A stretch of 34,205 nt of DNA. It comes from Scytalidium lignicola (lineage: Eukaryota; Ascomycota; Leotiomycetes). The stretch lies in NCBI GenBank assembly GCA_002812745.2, contig NCSJ02000419.1:1-34205 (forward strand), in the 5' to 3' direction. Below, in pieces: positions 9,501 through 19,992 of this stretch. Position 1 is the stretch's first letter. Each line of letters starts with the position of its first letter. The notes beneath the pieces are model-generated. The model did not search any database, was not told the origin of the DNA, and saw nothing but the letters and a program-made list of their open reading frames with translations. Position numbers and translations under genes: made by a program.

Positions 9501-11359
9501 AAAGGAGAAAAGATATAATAAAGCTTAGTACATTTTAAAGAATAATGTTAAAAAGGTAATACATAATAGTATAAAGGTATATCAACGTTTTTAGTTATAT
9601 AATATATAATGTATATAAACTTACTTTAATACTATATTAACAATTGTATAAGTAAAGATAAGTTAAAAGTTATTAGAGAAAGAGTAATAAATAAGACTTT
9701 AAAGTATAATAATAAAGTTAAAAGGATTCAAAGAGTAAAAACTCATTTAACCTCTTTAATTCTTCTTTATTATTAAAGCCTTTTAACTTTTCTTAATATA
9801 TATTAAGTCCTTTTTACAACTATATCAAGATATACTTTACAAATTTATAACTTGTAATAAGATGTTTATAATTATTAACTTGAATAGATTGTTAGTTTAG
9901 TAATATATATGTATAACACTTAAACTGTATTGGTTAGAGAAAGATATAAGGTTAAGTATATTATTATTGTATTAGCTTTTTGATTTTATTATTATTTAGA
10001 AGACTATTTAAAAAGATGTCAGATGTTGTTTTAAAAACAGAAAATTATAAAAGCTATATTTAATATCAAGTTACTTTTATATAATTTTCATTTATATATC
10101 TTTCTAGAAGTAAGTATGTTTATAAAGAGATTATCATACTCTTAGATTAAAAATACTTAACTTCTTATATTTTTTCTTACTTGTTAATAATTAATCATAT
10201 TTAATAATAAATAATAAGTCTTGAGTTTTTACTTTAACTTATTAATTAATATTATAACCTTGTTTACTCTTAAGTAAAATATTCTTTTATTAGTTTGACG
10301 TTAAGTTAATAAGAAAATATTTAAAGCTTTAAGATTAACGGTTTTCAGAATCAGTAGAAGAAGAGTAATTAAAAGTCTATATCAACTAGCAAAGCTTAAA
10401 ATGATAAAATACATCTTCTAAAATACTTTAATACTTATATTAAATATGTATTCAATTTATACTCATCTTAGAAAACTTTATATTAAAATAAACTATATTA
10501 AAAGGAAAACCTTTAAAGAAGTATAAGTAAATAACCTTTTATCTTAAGATAAGAAAAAGTCTGTTATTAAAGAACTAATTAACTTTATTAAACAACTTTA
10601 AAGTTTTACATTACTTAAAGAAGGACTAATAACATTAGTAGATCTTTATAACCTTGTTGACTATTAAATAAGAACTACTCCTTTTAAACTATTTGATAAC
10701 TATGAAGATTTCTATTCTTTTCTCTGTAAGTACATTATATTAGATAATTGCTTACAAGTGTATAGTAACCAAGTTACAATGTGTTATTCTTGTTAATATT
10801 AAACTGTCTTTTCACATTCTGACCTTGTATAATAAAATATCATTATATATAATGATAAAATCATTTTGATAGTTGACTAAGCATTTACAGGCTAGTATCT
10901 AAAGTACTAGGAATATACAAAAGCATATTATAAACTTCTTAACATACTCGATTAGTACTCAGAGTTTAAAAACGTTATAATAAGATATAATGATAAGTTA
11001 ACAGTTAAATATACTTTATAAAAGCAGTTTGACAAGCTTAGAATAGCGCTAATGGATTAAAAGATTTAAAAACTCTAGATAAGCTTATTAACAAGTTTAC
11101 AAGCTGGATTTTTGCCAAGTATAGAAAGTTCGATATATTCACAGATTAAACATACTTTATAATAATTAAATGTATGTATTTTAAATGAGAATATCATATA
11201 CATAAAATGAAAGAAATGAAAACTTTGTTGTAAAATATTAAAAAATAATATATATAATAAGATGTAATAAGGACCAACTCTTACAAGGTTAACAAACATT
11301 AATTGTTATAAGTAATATATAATTGAATTAGAATAATTAATTATTGTACTCGACATCCC
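6579..11359. other. AT-rich, RIP-like block without intact genes
   Basis: Very AT-rich with almost no CG dinucleotides, rich in TAA/TTA, with Ns next to A or T runs (7503, 8151, 8793, 9273). Short open frames occur by chance or as remnants, for example minus 7282-7518 (a lysine-rich 78-residue frame) and a minus frame at about 7755-7600 starting MIKEDKKIIKAEEV; neither was identified. Around 9262-9470 are three diverged copies of a 70-80 bp unit containing GTTATAATAATG. A longer decayed frame is listed at 10638-11130. The rest is probably mutated transposon sequence too degraded for me to place. Confidence 0.6.
10638..11130 (+). pseudogene. RIP-decayed reading frame of an unidentified element
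   Basis: One frame (codons in phase with 10704) stays protein-like for more than 400 nt and is broken only by TAA and TAG codons. Readable pieces are FKLFDNYEDFYSFL, KYIILDNCLQVYSNQVTM, NIIIYNDKIILIVD, EYTKAYYKLLNILD, YSEFKNVIIRYNDKL and KQFDKLRIALMD. The stops could all be old Q, R or W codons changed by transition. It is probably part of a transposon protein (gag- or transposase-like). No catalytic motif is visible, so I do not name a family. Confidence 0.4.
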
Positions 11360-11391
11360 CACGTGACGACCACTCCAAGGTTCCGACCACT
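11360..11391. repeat. Left terminal repeat of the Fot1/pogo element with paired 17-bp-spaced motif
   Basis: Begins CACGTGA. The octamer CGACCACT then occurs twice, at 11367-11374 and 11384-11391, exactly 17 bp apart. The right end has the same arrangement with a different motif, suggesting paired binding sites for the CENP-B-like DNA-binding domains of the transposase. Confidence 0.55.
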
Positions 11392-11601
11392 TTTAGGCTT
11401 CAAAACACCCATGTTTAAACGCGAATAACTCAACAACAACAAATCTATTTGAATTGAAATTAATGTATGATTATTATTAGAATATTAGTAATAAAAGCGC
11501 ATATTAATATTTCCAAAATTCGAAGTGGTTGGCTGACAAATTATTGATTTGCAAATTTTGGCCTAGGACCCCTCCTTCTCCTACCATGCTACAGACACCA
11601 T

Positions 11602-13424
11602 CTACAACGTGTTCTGAATGCTTTTTTGACGTGTAATGGCCTTTCTAGCCTTCCTTTGAGTTTGTTGAAGCTGTTGTTCAATAGCTTTTTGGACCTTTGC
11701 CTCCTCACGAGCCTGCTGTTTCTCCAGAGCCTCACGCGCCTTCTTTTCCCTAGCCAACTGTCGCTCCAATTGCCTCTGAACTTTATCAGCTTCCATTTTT
11801 GCTTTCCTAATTGCTACAGCTGCTTTACACACTGCTTTAGCTTCCTTTTTCTCCTGTTCTTCGGCATCCTTTTGAGCCAAAACCTCTTTGGCTTTAAGGA
11901 TGCGGGTGGGGCTAAAAAACTAGGCCTCTTCACCTGATTCTCCTACTAAATTAAGGCGCCTAGACCTCTGGTTTTTTTGCTTTTGGAGTGCCAGTGAGTT
12001 AATTAACCCTCGGTTATAGTGCTGGGAAATGCTGAGTTCAACTGATAACTTGTAATTACAGTGAAAGATATACTGTAATTTTGCAGATGAAGGACTCCTC
12101 ATATATGATTGCTGTGCTCTGTGAATAGCCAAATAATCCAAAGGTGTTTCCGGAGGTTTGATTGGTTGTGAAGGAAGTGATTCTATTTTTGGGAACAAAA
12201 TGGCCATGGTTTTGGCTGAATTAAGTGGGTAAATGCTTGTTTTTTCGAAGCCATGCCTAATATGCTCAGGAGTGAAGGTTTTGAGCCATACAACTGTAAA
12301 CATCCGTAAAAACAACCTTTTAGTAATAGAAACCATGCCAAATCCCTCATGAAGGATCTTGTTTTGTTGATTGGTATATTCAGTGGCCAGAGGTTGAAAC
12401 ATATTCACATCAAGTGGTTGAAGTCGATAGGTGGTATGAGGTGGAAGGATTATTATAATTATTCGATGCTGGTCCGCAAAATCAAGAAATCGCATATTTA
12501 CATGGCTAGAATGGCCATCTACAATCAATAAGCGTTTCCTTCCTTTTGCAAGATCTCTAGTATGCGGTTCAAAAATGCGTTTTAACCACTGAAATCCAAA
12601 GGCATTTGAACTCCATCCATTTGCGGAAGCACTTATATAAACTTGATCTCCAGGCTTTAGATCTTGAACCCAGTTATCTCGTAAATCATGTGATTCTCCT
12701 GTATATATAAGGCCAGGTGGAAGAGCAATTCCTGTTGCTGAAATGCATGCTAAAATAGATATAAACTCCTTGTTACCATCTTGAGTGTTGTGAGCTTTGC
12801 TAGTCTCATATGCTTTTCGAGTGAGAATGCACTTTGATATAGCCATTATACCTATCAGAAAACCCTTTTCATCGATATTGTATATGTTTTCAGCTATGAT
12901 GTGATGTCGATCGATGCCATCGGATAGCTAGAATATGTACAGTCAGCATTTTGCATTCATTCAATTGATAACAACTGAAATAAAGCTAAAAACCACTTAA
13001 CTAATTGATAAAAATACGCAAAAATAGGTTCATACTCTGACTTGACATGTCTTTTATCCATATTACGCAAGTAAACACTTGAAATCTCATCTTCATGGCG
13101 TCTCACAAAATTGGCTACCCAATTCTTCCCTACAGGCCCTTGTATGATCTCTTCTGCGAGGTTTTTGACTATTTGACTGGTTGGAGGCATTCCACGATCN
13201 GTNAGTAGATTGATTTGATCAATTAAGACTTGTTCCTGGATGTCATTGAGGCGTTGTTTGTGTGTGGAAGAAGCATCCTTCATGGAGCCATGTTGGCCTT
13301 TAAATCGTTTTGCAAGCGTGGTTCGTTCTANANAGTATTTTTCAGCTGTAGCCTTGAAATTGGGCTGCTCTTGCGATTTCAAATCTGCAATTGCTTTTTG
13401 CATTAGAGCTTCGTTGACCTTCAT
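11602..13424 (-). pseudogene. Fot1/pogo transposase (CENP-B-like HTH plus DD35D DDE domain), one premature stop
   Basis: Exon 1 is 13424-13002 and exon 2 is 12927-11602, joined across a 74-bp phase-0 intron (donor GTTAAG, branch GCTGAC, acceptor TTCTAG) that restores the reading through NIYNIDEKGF. Exon 1 encodes the N-terminal HTH and the CENP-B-type HTH (MPPTSQIVKNLAEEI, GPVGKNWVANFVRRH). The DDE domain has Asp160 (NIDEKGF), Asp278 (LLIVDGHSSH) and Asp314 (RLQPLDV). The 35-residue gap between the last two gives DD35D, typical of the Fot1/Pot2 group. A TAG at 11920-11922 (about residue 477) interrupts the frame; an 105-residue K/E/Q-rich coiled-coil tail continues in the same frame to 11602. 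The stop fits CAG to TAG. Four Ns in exon 1 leave four residues unknown. Catalytic core intact; activity uncertain. Confidence 0.85.
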
Positions 13425-13461
13425 ATTGGTGGTTGAAGTGTTGGTGGTTAAGGGGTAAAAT

Positions 13462-13503
13462 GTGGGAAATTCGCAGGGGTGGGAAATTCGTCGGGATCAC
13501 GTG
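13462..13503. repeat. Right terminal repeat of the Fot1/pogo element with paired 17-bp-spaced motif
   Basis: On the minus strand this end starts CACGTGATCCCGA. GTGGGAAATTCG (plus strand) occurs twice, at 13462-13473 and 13479-13490, again 17 bp apart as at the left end. It lies just upstream of the transposase start codon at 13424, so transposase binding here could also affect its own promoter (inference). Confidence 0.6.
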
Positions 13504-13505
13504 TA

Positions 13506-14685
13506 AGATTCTTAATTAATTTAAGTATAACAACATTAAACCTTATTCTCCTCCTTTTAAGGTAAATATAACTAAGTTTATAATTAAATACAATAGTATA
13601 ATTACTTTTTAAGATATATAACTTTATTTTGAAAAANGTTCGTTTTGTTATATATTTTATAATATAAATATACCTTGATCTTTCCTTTTTAATCCTTTAA
13701 TTATTACAATTCCTTTAAAATCTATCTTTATAATATTTAAAACTAGTTAAACAAGTCTTTTAATACTTTTAAAGCATTTAAGATGTTAATATTATCTTTA
13801 AAAGAAATAAAAACAAAAACCTTGATTTTTATAACTTTAACAACTTTGATTATAATGATTATTTAGAAATGCATTAATCTATTATAAGTTATCTTTTCTT
13901 TTTAAAAGAAAGCCTTATTTCATAATATTGTCAATAACTACTTTATATTATACTATTTATTACAAAAGCTGAATATTATACACTTTCTGAAGTATTATAC
14001 AAAGTTATATAGTTAACTAGATTATTATCAGAACTCTAAGTTAACATTATAAGCTTTAAGATTACCTTAAATAATAATAATCAAAGCTTCTTTTTTATAG
14101 TTAAGATTATTAAACAATCGAAAAAGGTTAAACACATTAATATTAGATATTACTTTGTACATAAAAANGGTATAATCAAAAAAGATTGTTTTGAATTATA
14201 TTCTTATTACAAATATAATAACTAATAACCTTATAAAAGTTTTGAATTTAATTAAACATACAAAGTTTATAAATTTGCTAAGTCTGAAATCAATTACTTT
14301 AAATTGATAAATTTCCTATTTTAAACTTTAATATTATACTTGTNAATATTTTGTTTTATGGTTTAAGTGTCTTTACACTTGTTTTTGTATAGGATTTAAG
14401 GTACTTTTACATCAATTTTCAGTGTTTTGGTAATATAAAGGTATGTTGTAATATCTTGTATGTCACCTTAAGCACCATCTTGTTTATTACATATGACTTT
14501 CACTTTAAGTAGTTCCATTAGTTAGTTCTTTTACTCATACATAGCTACTACTGTACAACATCACAATATATTCTGAGTAACCTTATATTACATACTTCTT
14601 TTATTATGCCTTAATTCAACAATTTAAGCAAATCATTAATATCAGTGATTGTGTGTGGATTTTACAAAATGCTTGTAATTATGTA
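13506..14685. other. AT-rich block, no gene recognised
   Basis: Same character as 6579-11359: AT-rich, few CG, Ns beside homopolymers (13637, 14168) and at 14344. No reading frame or terminal repeat could be identified. It is probably the continuation of the block interrupted by the Fot1/pogo insertion. Confidence 0.5.
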
Positions 14686-14781
14686 GATTTTGTCACGACC
14701 CCTCTATCCGGAGGCCTGAGGCTCGGTAACACTGGTTACACAGAGAACCTTCAGATAAGAGGGAGGGCAGTCGCGTGACAG

Positions 14782-14791
14782 ATCACGTGAT
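14782..14791. promoter_or_regulatory. CACGTG (E-box) palindrome in the solo LTR
   Basis: ATCACGTGAT is a perfect 10-bp palindrome with an E-box core, about 50 bp upstream of the LTR TATA box. E-boxes bind fungal bHLH factors. Similar palindromes occur at the Fot1/pogo ends and in the LTR at 23,038. Function here is inference. Confidence 0.45.
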
Positions 14792-14832
14792 GGACCCAGG
14801 GGATCCGTAGGGATCCAGGAAGCACGAAGGTC

Positions 14833-14840
14833 TATATAAG
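14833..14840 (+). promoter_or_regulatory. TATA box of the solo LTR
   Basis: TATATAAG about 140 bp into the LTR, in the position expected for the U3 promoter. It would direct transcription rightwards. Confidence 0.5.
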
Positions 14841-15038
14841 TAGATAGTTTTCTTAGTTAGATGGAGCTTCGTGCTCAACTCAAATTGAATATCTTACAGA
14901 AAGATCTTCTAGTAACAACTCAACCATTGCTTGTGACTTTACCATCGTGTGCGAGCCCCTGAGCGAACGATACGATATTTACATTGGGTAGATATCCGGA
15001 TACTCTATTGACGGGTATACGAGGTACGTTACAGATTT

Positions 15039-16526
15039 AGCTGGAGCCAATTTTTAAACTAAGATTTTTAGTCATTATATAATAAAAATATAGATTCTAT
15101 TAACGTTATAATTTACATTTATAATTCATATTATATAATAAAATAATCTTAAATTATGAGTTAAGACTAAGTATCGTTAAAAGTAACTAGTTAACAAGTG
15201 AGTAAACTTAGTAATGATTTCCCGGAATTCTAGAACAAGTTTAAAAATAGTAACATTGAGATCTTAGTTAATCATTACTCTATGACAAGTACAGCCAGTA
15301 TATACCGATTAGTTGTCTCTGAACGATTACTATTAGTTGATTGTCTCCGGTCGGATGGTTGCTTCCGTATAATCTTATAGAGCTGATCCGTATTTAAAAA
15401 GGGGTATGGAGTACATATACGTACGGACGTAAGAAATTAAGTTATATAGTATAATGAAACATTGTATAATGATATACGCACTCTATTTACTACCTGTGCT
15501 ACCCTCAATTCTATGTTGTGATAGTTGCGTCAAGGGCTGAGTAAGATCTTACCCCCACTTGGCGAACACCGGACTTTTGACGTTTCTAGACCACTCTTAG
15601 ATTCTAACCACCGGAGTCACTGTCCTAGTTAATTCTGGGGAAGATATTAAAAGATTAGAAAAGATTTTCATTGAGAGGATTGGTGGAATAGCTTCCAACC
15701 GTAATATCTTACTGTACGCTACCTAGCCCGCTGGCAAGCTGGCTCGTACGGTGTTGTACGTTCTGAGACAGCAGCAGTGATTCCGTATAATTTCCACAGT
15801 TCCTATTTGACATTGTCAGAGGATGTCCTTCGCTATCATCAATAGTAATCATATTTGAAACACAACGCGGATCACTACACGGCTCACCGTCAGCACTATT
15901 ATCACCAGTCTCCCACTTTTCGGGGGGTTGGGTGGGTCATTACACGTGTACTCAGTGATGACTGGTACCTGTACCATGTACTATCTCTTCGTATTCTGCC
16001 GCTCTAGCATCAAATCGCTTCTGACTGTACTAAAAGGGTTTAGAATCCGTTTATTATTACCTATGCTCTGTTTCAAGTCTCACATACAAATTGAGTGTCC
16101 GTCCCAATTTTTGCGATAGCTAGGCTGGGATTCGGCCACCGTTCTAATGCACGCAAAGCCCCACATATGTCACAATGGGACTAAACTGATTTAAAACCCG
16201 ACATGGTCTAGCTAACGACCACCCAGGCTGTATGCAGTCAACGCCACAGCGTTTAATCGCCAGTTGGTGGAACTAGGCCAGGCTAAAAATGCGGTATCGA
16301 ATGGTAAGCTGACAGTTATCACTCATTTTGAGAAATATTATAGCGTTGGCTTGGTGTTAGTTCAATAATGATATCATACCCTCGTATTTGAGAAACTATG
16401 GTGTTGGTAATAGCTTCTTTGGATTTGTATTTGATCTCTGCCACGGTAGTTTAGACATTGTAACGTTTCAAAATCACTCTTCGTAGAATCTTCTTTAAAC
16501 CCCCATATACTTACCCATATCTCACT
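15039..16526. other. Gene-free region upstream of the FMO gene
   Basis: The first ~150 bp are AT-rich; after that composition is balanced. An open frame at 15928-16119 (+) has no recognisable domain. The stretch around 15,290-15,620 (TTGTCTCTGAACG, TTGTCTCCGGTCGG, a TATTTAAAAA box) resembles an old LTR but has no matched ends. The FMO promoter should be within the last few hundred bases; a specific element is not evident. Confidence 0.35.
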
Positions 16527-18504
16527 ATGAAGGTTGCTGTCATTGGAGGGGGTGCTGGAGGCCTCGTTACTTTGAAATACTTGACCCAAGCACCTCAATT
16601 CCTGCCTACCAAGCGTATTGATATTCGTCTATTTGAAGCTCAAGATGCAATTGGTGGAACTTTTCGTTATAGAAGCTATGAAGATTCCGAGGTTAGGTCA
16701 CTAACAATACTTACATTCGTAGCTAATGTCCTTAGCACGTCTCGTCTAAATATTTGACTACTTTCTCAGATCTTCGCCCCTCACCAAATGACCCCGATTT
16801 CCTCCCTATCCCTGATTATGTCGCATATCTAGAAAAGTACTGTACAAGATTTGACTTGTGGAAATATATTGAGTTATCTACTAAAGTTGTCAAATTACAA
16901 CGTCGTGATGGAGGGCATATTGTTTCCTTGATGAAACCGGATGGAAGTACGGAAGATTGGGAGTGTGATGCAGTTGCCATCTGCACAGGGCTTCATGTCG
17001 TACCACATACTGTGTCTATCAAGGGCATTGAGAATGTTCCAAAGGTATTGCACTCTTCGGAGTTCAAACTTAGGAAGCAGTTTGGAAAAGACACCAATGT
17101 TGTAATCCTCGGAGTCGGCGAGACGGGAATGGATCTTGCTCATCTAGCAGTCACCTCGCCAACGAAATCAGTCACATTGTGTCACCGAAATGGATTCCTT
17201 TGCGGTCCTAAGATGAGTACTTCTATTATTTCTTAAGAAGTTAAAGCTGACATAAGACATTACAGGGTTCCTAATCCCGTCTTATTTGGTTGTATCCAAC
17301 CGCAGCTTAAACCTATTCCCACCGATGTCAGTACAGCGAGTCTATTTGAGTCGATGTATGTACATCCTATTATGAGGAAATCCTGGATTCCATGGGCATA
17401 CTATGACGCCTTTGTGAAAAATACGCTTTGGCTTGTGGGTGGCTCGAGGTGTGGCATAGATCAGTGGATAGGTGGCCTCCTAGATAAAGATTATCATACC
17501 GCCCAGCGTAAGTATCAGAAAATCATCCCAGCCGTGGTTTCAGCAATTGATCCATTTATCAGTATTCTTCGCAAAATCTGATAGAGCAATATCCTATATT
17601 AGCGCTCCCTACCGTTCAAACTCTTTAATTCATCGCATCAGACGTACTATCGCCCAAGTCCCCATCCCCCCCACAAATGGAAGAGTAATAGATCTTGCAC
17701 CGTGGCCTGACCATATCGACAAGGATGGGATCGTCCACTTTACAGAAAATAGTCGCCCAGAAGCAGAGAGAATGCGAACTGTCAAACGGAAGGTGGATGT
17801 TCTTGTTATGGCAACTGGGTACACTCAAGAATTCCCGTTTCTTGATGAGACATATCCACGACCTGATGATGCGGATATTCGACAAATCTGGAAAACAGGA
17901 GATGAAACCGTTGGTTTTATTGGGTTTGTCCGACCTAGCTTCGGTATGTCTCTTTTATCTTAGAAATTTTGTAATAAAAAGAAAAACCTGACAATTTGAT
18001 TCAGGCGCTATCCCGCCACTGGCAGAATTCCAAGCCCAGCTATGGGTCCTGGCACTTTTAAAACAGCTCCCTCGCCAGCTCAAACCAGAGGATCATTATC
18101 GTCTACACATGTCTAAGGATAATCGAATCCAGTATGGCGTAGATCATGAAAATTATGCTTATCAACTGGCCTTGGATATGGAATCTGCGCCTTCTGCAGC
18201 ATATATGTTCAGCCGTGGCCCAAAGATGTTCATCACCTGGGCTCTTGGCGCCAACTTTAACACTAAGTTCCGGCTTATTGGCCCTTGGGCATTTAATGGT
18301 GCCGAGAAGATTATGAAGACGGAGTTGTGGAGTACGATTACGAGACGCGGAGGATTCTTTGGTACGACCTTATCACACTGTCTTTAGGCACTATATTAAA
18401 CTTTTTGTTTAGGGTTGTTAGTTTTGTCCGCGATTCCAATGTCAATATTTGGGACCCTCAACTTCTTTGTTTGGTGTCTCTTCTCAATTGGGTTACTGCG
18501 TTGA
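16527..18504 (+). CDS. Flavin-containing monooxygenase (FMO/NADPH-dependent), one-base frame break at exon 2/3
   Basis: Six exons: 16527-16691, 16736-17216, 17266-17507, 17563-17943, 18005-18361, 18413-18504. Introns are 44-61 bp with GT...AG ends. About 572 residues if the frame is restored. Seen: FAD-binding GGGAGG (residues 7-12), NADPH-binding GVGETG (181-186), MATGYTQEFPF later, and a hydrophobic C-terminal segment after GGFF that could anchor the protein in a membrane. The FMO fingerprint FxGxxxH is altered (N-x-P-x-x-x-H, ending at His161). FMOs insert one oxygen atom into N-, S- or carbonyl substrates; the substrate is unknown. Oddity: exon 2 leaves one base and exon 3 (acceptor ATTACAG) supplies only one, so the junction is one base short. 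The junction lies in a GGG run, so either a sequencing indel or a real deletion is possible. The frame is otherwise free of stops. Confidence 0.85.
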
Positions 18505-19201
18505 ACGGGAAATTTCACGTTGTTGCTACGTGAGCTGCTTGCAATTAATTTACAGACGTTCGATCCGACGTTGTATCACAATTCACACGTTTGTAAAAAG
18601 TCATTATGCTATTTCTTAGCCGGCAACATCATCAGTTTTGGAGAAAATCATATATCTAGTATAGGTACAAGGATCAGCACCATCTTACGCAGCAGGAAGG
18701 ACTTTCTTTCATATTTTAAGTCCCTTGGTAGAGTAGGAAACCTATCTACAGTTTAGTATCTCAGAGTGCTTTTAGAAATTAATCTTCAACTAAAGCCACT
18801 ACCCATGCTTCCATTATTCTTTATTAAATTGTCTTGTATTCACTCAGCATTTCTTATTGGAAGTTGTTAATTAACCTGTACGGAACTTATCAAATTTAGA
18901 AGCTATCAGGTCACTCTGTACGATGCAATAGTGAGTAACAAATTCTCGTGAAATACGTTAAGCATAAGAAGTATTCGAAATAACTACAGAACCCCAAATC
19001 ACCCGTTATTTTTACTCTAAATTTATCAGGCCTACTAATCTATTTCAAGTTTTGAATAGACTTCTATCACCTTTCTTATTTCGAGAAAATAGCCGACTTT
19101 CTCACAGTCCTCATTCCTAGCTCTCCTCGTTTCTATGATGAAAAANGTCTTTCCGAGGCTAGCACTCCGAGATTCCAACTTTAGAGTTGCTCCATGTATA
19201 G
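18505..19201. other. Intergenic region downstream of the FMO gene
   Basis: Moderately AT-rich. An open frame at 18520-18756 has no recognisable features. An N follows an A run at 19146. The frame of the pseudogene that follows may extend upstream to about 19150 past a TAG at 19199-19201. Confidence 0.35.
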
Positions 19202-19860
19202 CCGACTACGAATTCCTCAACTATCAAGGTCTGTTGTACTTACGTACCCAACGAGAGCGATAGCCCAGAAGACAATAGGTTATGGAATACTTTTTATAAC
19301 TACCTAACCGTACAGGACCCTGAAAGTCTGGATGGTTTGTATGATCTGAGTAATATGCTGACAATCTGGCCCCGCCATAGAGTGTGAAACGCCTCACATG
19401 TTAAAGCGGGCATATCCAGACTGACTTATGAGTTATGATTTAGATAATCGCAAATAGGAATGAGAAACATTTGACAGATAAACAACAGTATTATTAGAAA
19501 TACAATACTTTATCAGGAGAATACCGGCGCTGGTAAAGATTCTCATTATCCTTATTTATTACCTAGCGAAAACATAGTCAAGAGAATGAGTTTGCCAGGG
19601 TCAGTGAGAACGACAGAAGATGAATTTGAAGCTAGTCAAACAGTTTACGAAGATATAAAAGAGGAAGAGGAACCTGATTGAAGGCCCTTACGGAGTATTT
19701 CCGAATCTATTACTGCATGGCTTAGATTTCTTACCATGACCACTACCTCAAGCAGATACCAATCCGAGCTAAACCATACGTAGAAATGCAAATCCAGAGA
19801 ATTATCAGAAAAATGGGGTCTCGCTCCCAAAGTGAATCTCTGTACTCATTAGATTGGATA
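19202..19860 (+). pseudogene. Unidentified gene remnant, at least two exons, several stops
   Basis: Two protein-like stretches. The first, 19202-19387, reads VPNESDSPEDNRLWNTFY, PESLDGLYDLSNML and TIWPRHRV, then TGA, then NASHVKAGISRLTYEL. The second starts after an acceptor-like TTGACAG at 19477 and reads TILYQENTGAGKDSHY, LLPSENIVKRMSLPGSVRTT and VYEDIKEEEEPD, then TGA (19679-19681). The same frame continues with RPLRSISESITAWLRFLTM, a TAG, and SRELSEKWGLAPKVNL to about 19855. The stops fit CGA to TGA and TGG to TGA/TAG. Amino-acid usage is natural, unlike random translation. I do not recognise the family, and whether both stretches belong to one gene is uncertain. Confidence 0.5.
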
Positions 19861-19955
19861 GATGATAGATATACACGGTGGCGATTAGCCAAGTGTTATA
19901 TTAATAATTTTAGATGAGTCATATTGTCGTAGAACGGGAATTCAGCCAAGGTAAC

Positions 19956-19956
<1 letters not shown>

Positions 19957-19992
<36 letters not shown>
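19957..19992. repeat. (GAT)12 microsatellite
   Basis: Twelve uninterrupted GAT units between the unidentified pseudogene and the start of the next AT-rich block. Likely to be length-variable between isolates. Confidence 0.95.

Larger units (their letters stand above)
11360..13503 (-). mobile_element. Fot1/pogo-type (Tc1-mariner superfamily) DNA transposon
   Basis: A 2.1-kb unit of much higher GC than its surroundings. It contains one minus-strand transposase gene and is bounded by similar inverted ends that begin CACGTGA. At the right edge CACGTG is followed by TA (13504-13505), the target duplicated by this superfamily. At the left edge the bases before CACGTG are CC rather than TA, so that terminus or flank has changed, or the true end lies a few bases out. 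The element sits inside the AT-rich block but is little mutated itself, suggesting insertion after most of the damage to its surroundings or escape from it. Confidence 0.8.
14686..15038. mobile_element. Solo LTR with 5-bp target site duplication (GATTT)
   Basis: The unit 14691-15033 (343 bp) begins TGTCACGACC and ends TACGTTACA, giving TGT...ACA ends. GATTT lies immediately on both sides (14686-14690 and 15034-15038). A single LTR between matched duplications is the product of recombination between the two LTRs of a full retrotransposon. The sequence is GC-balanced and shows no RIP-like decay although it sits in AT-rich DNA, so the insertion is relatively young. The internal region is gone, so the Gypsy or Copia assignment is uncertain. 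Confidence 0.88.

Noticed and set aside
11626..11937. Plus-strand 103-residue ORF
   Set aside because: Shadow of the lysine/glutamate-rich coiled-coil tail of the minus-strand transposase; the Leu/Ser/Phe-rich composition is the expected antisense pattern.
1742..18504. GMC oxidoreductase and FMO as parts of one biosynthetic gene cluster
   Set aside because: They are about 13 kb apart, separated by pseudogenes, an AT-rich block and transposons, with no backbone synthase, transporter or regulator in the window.
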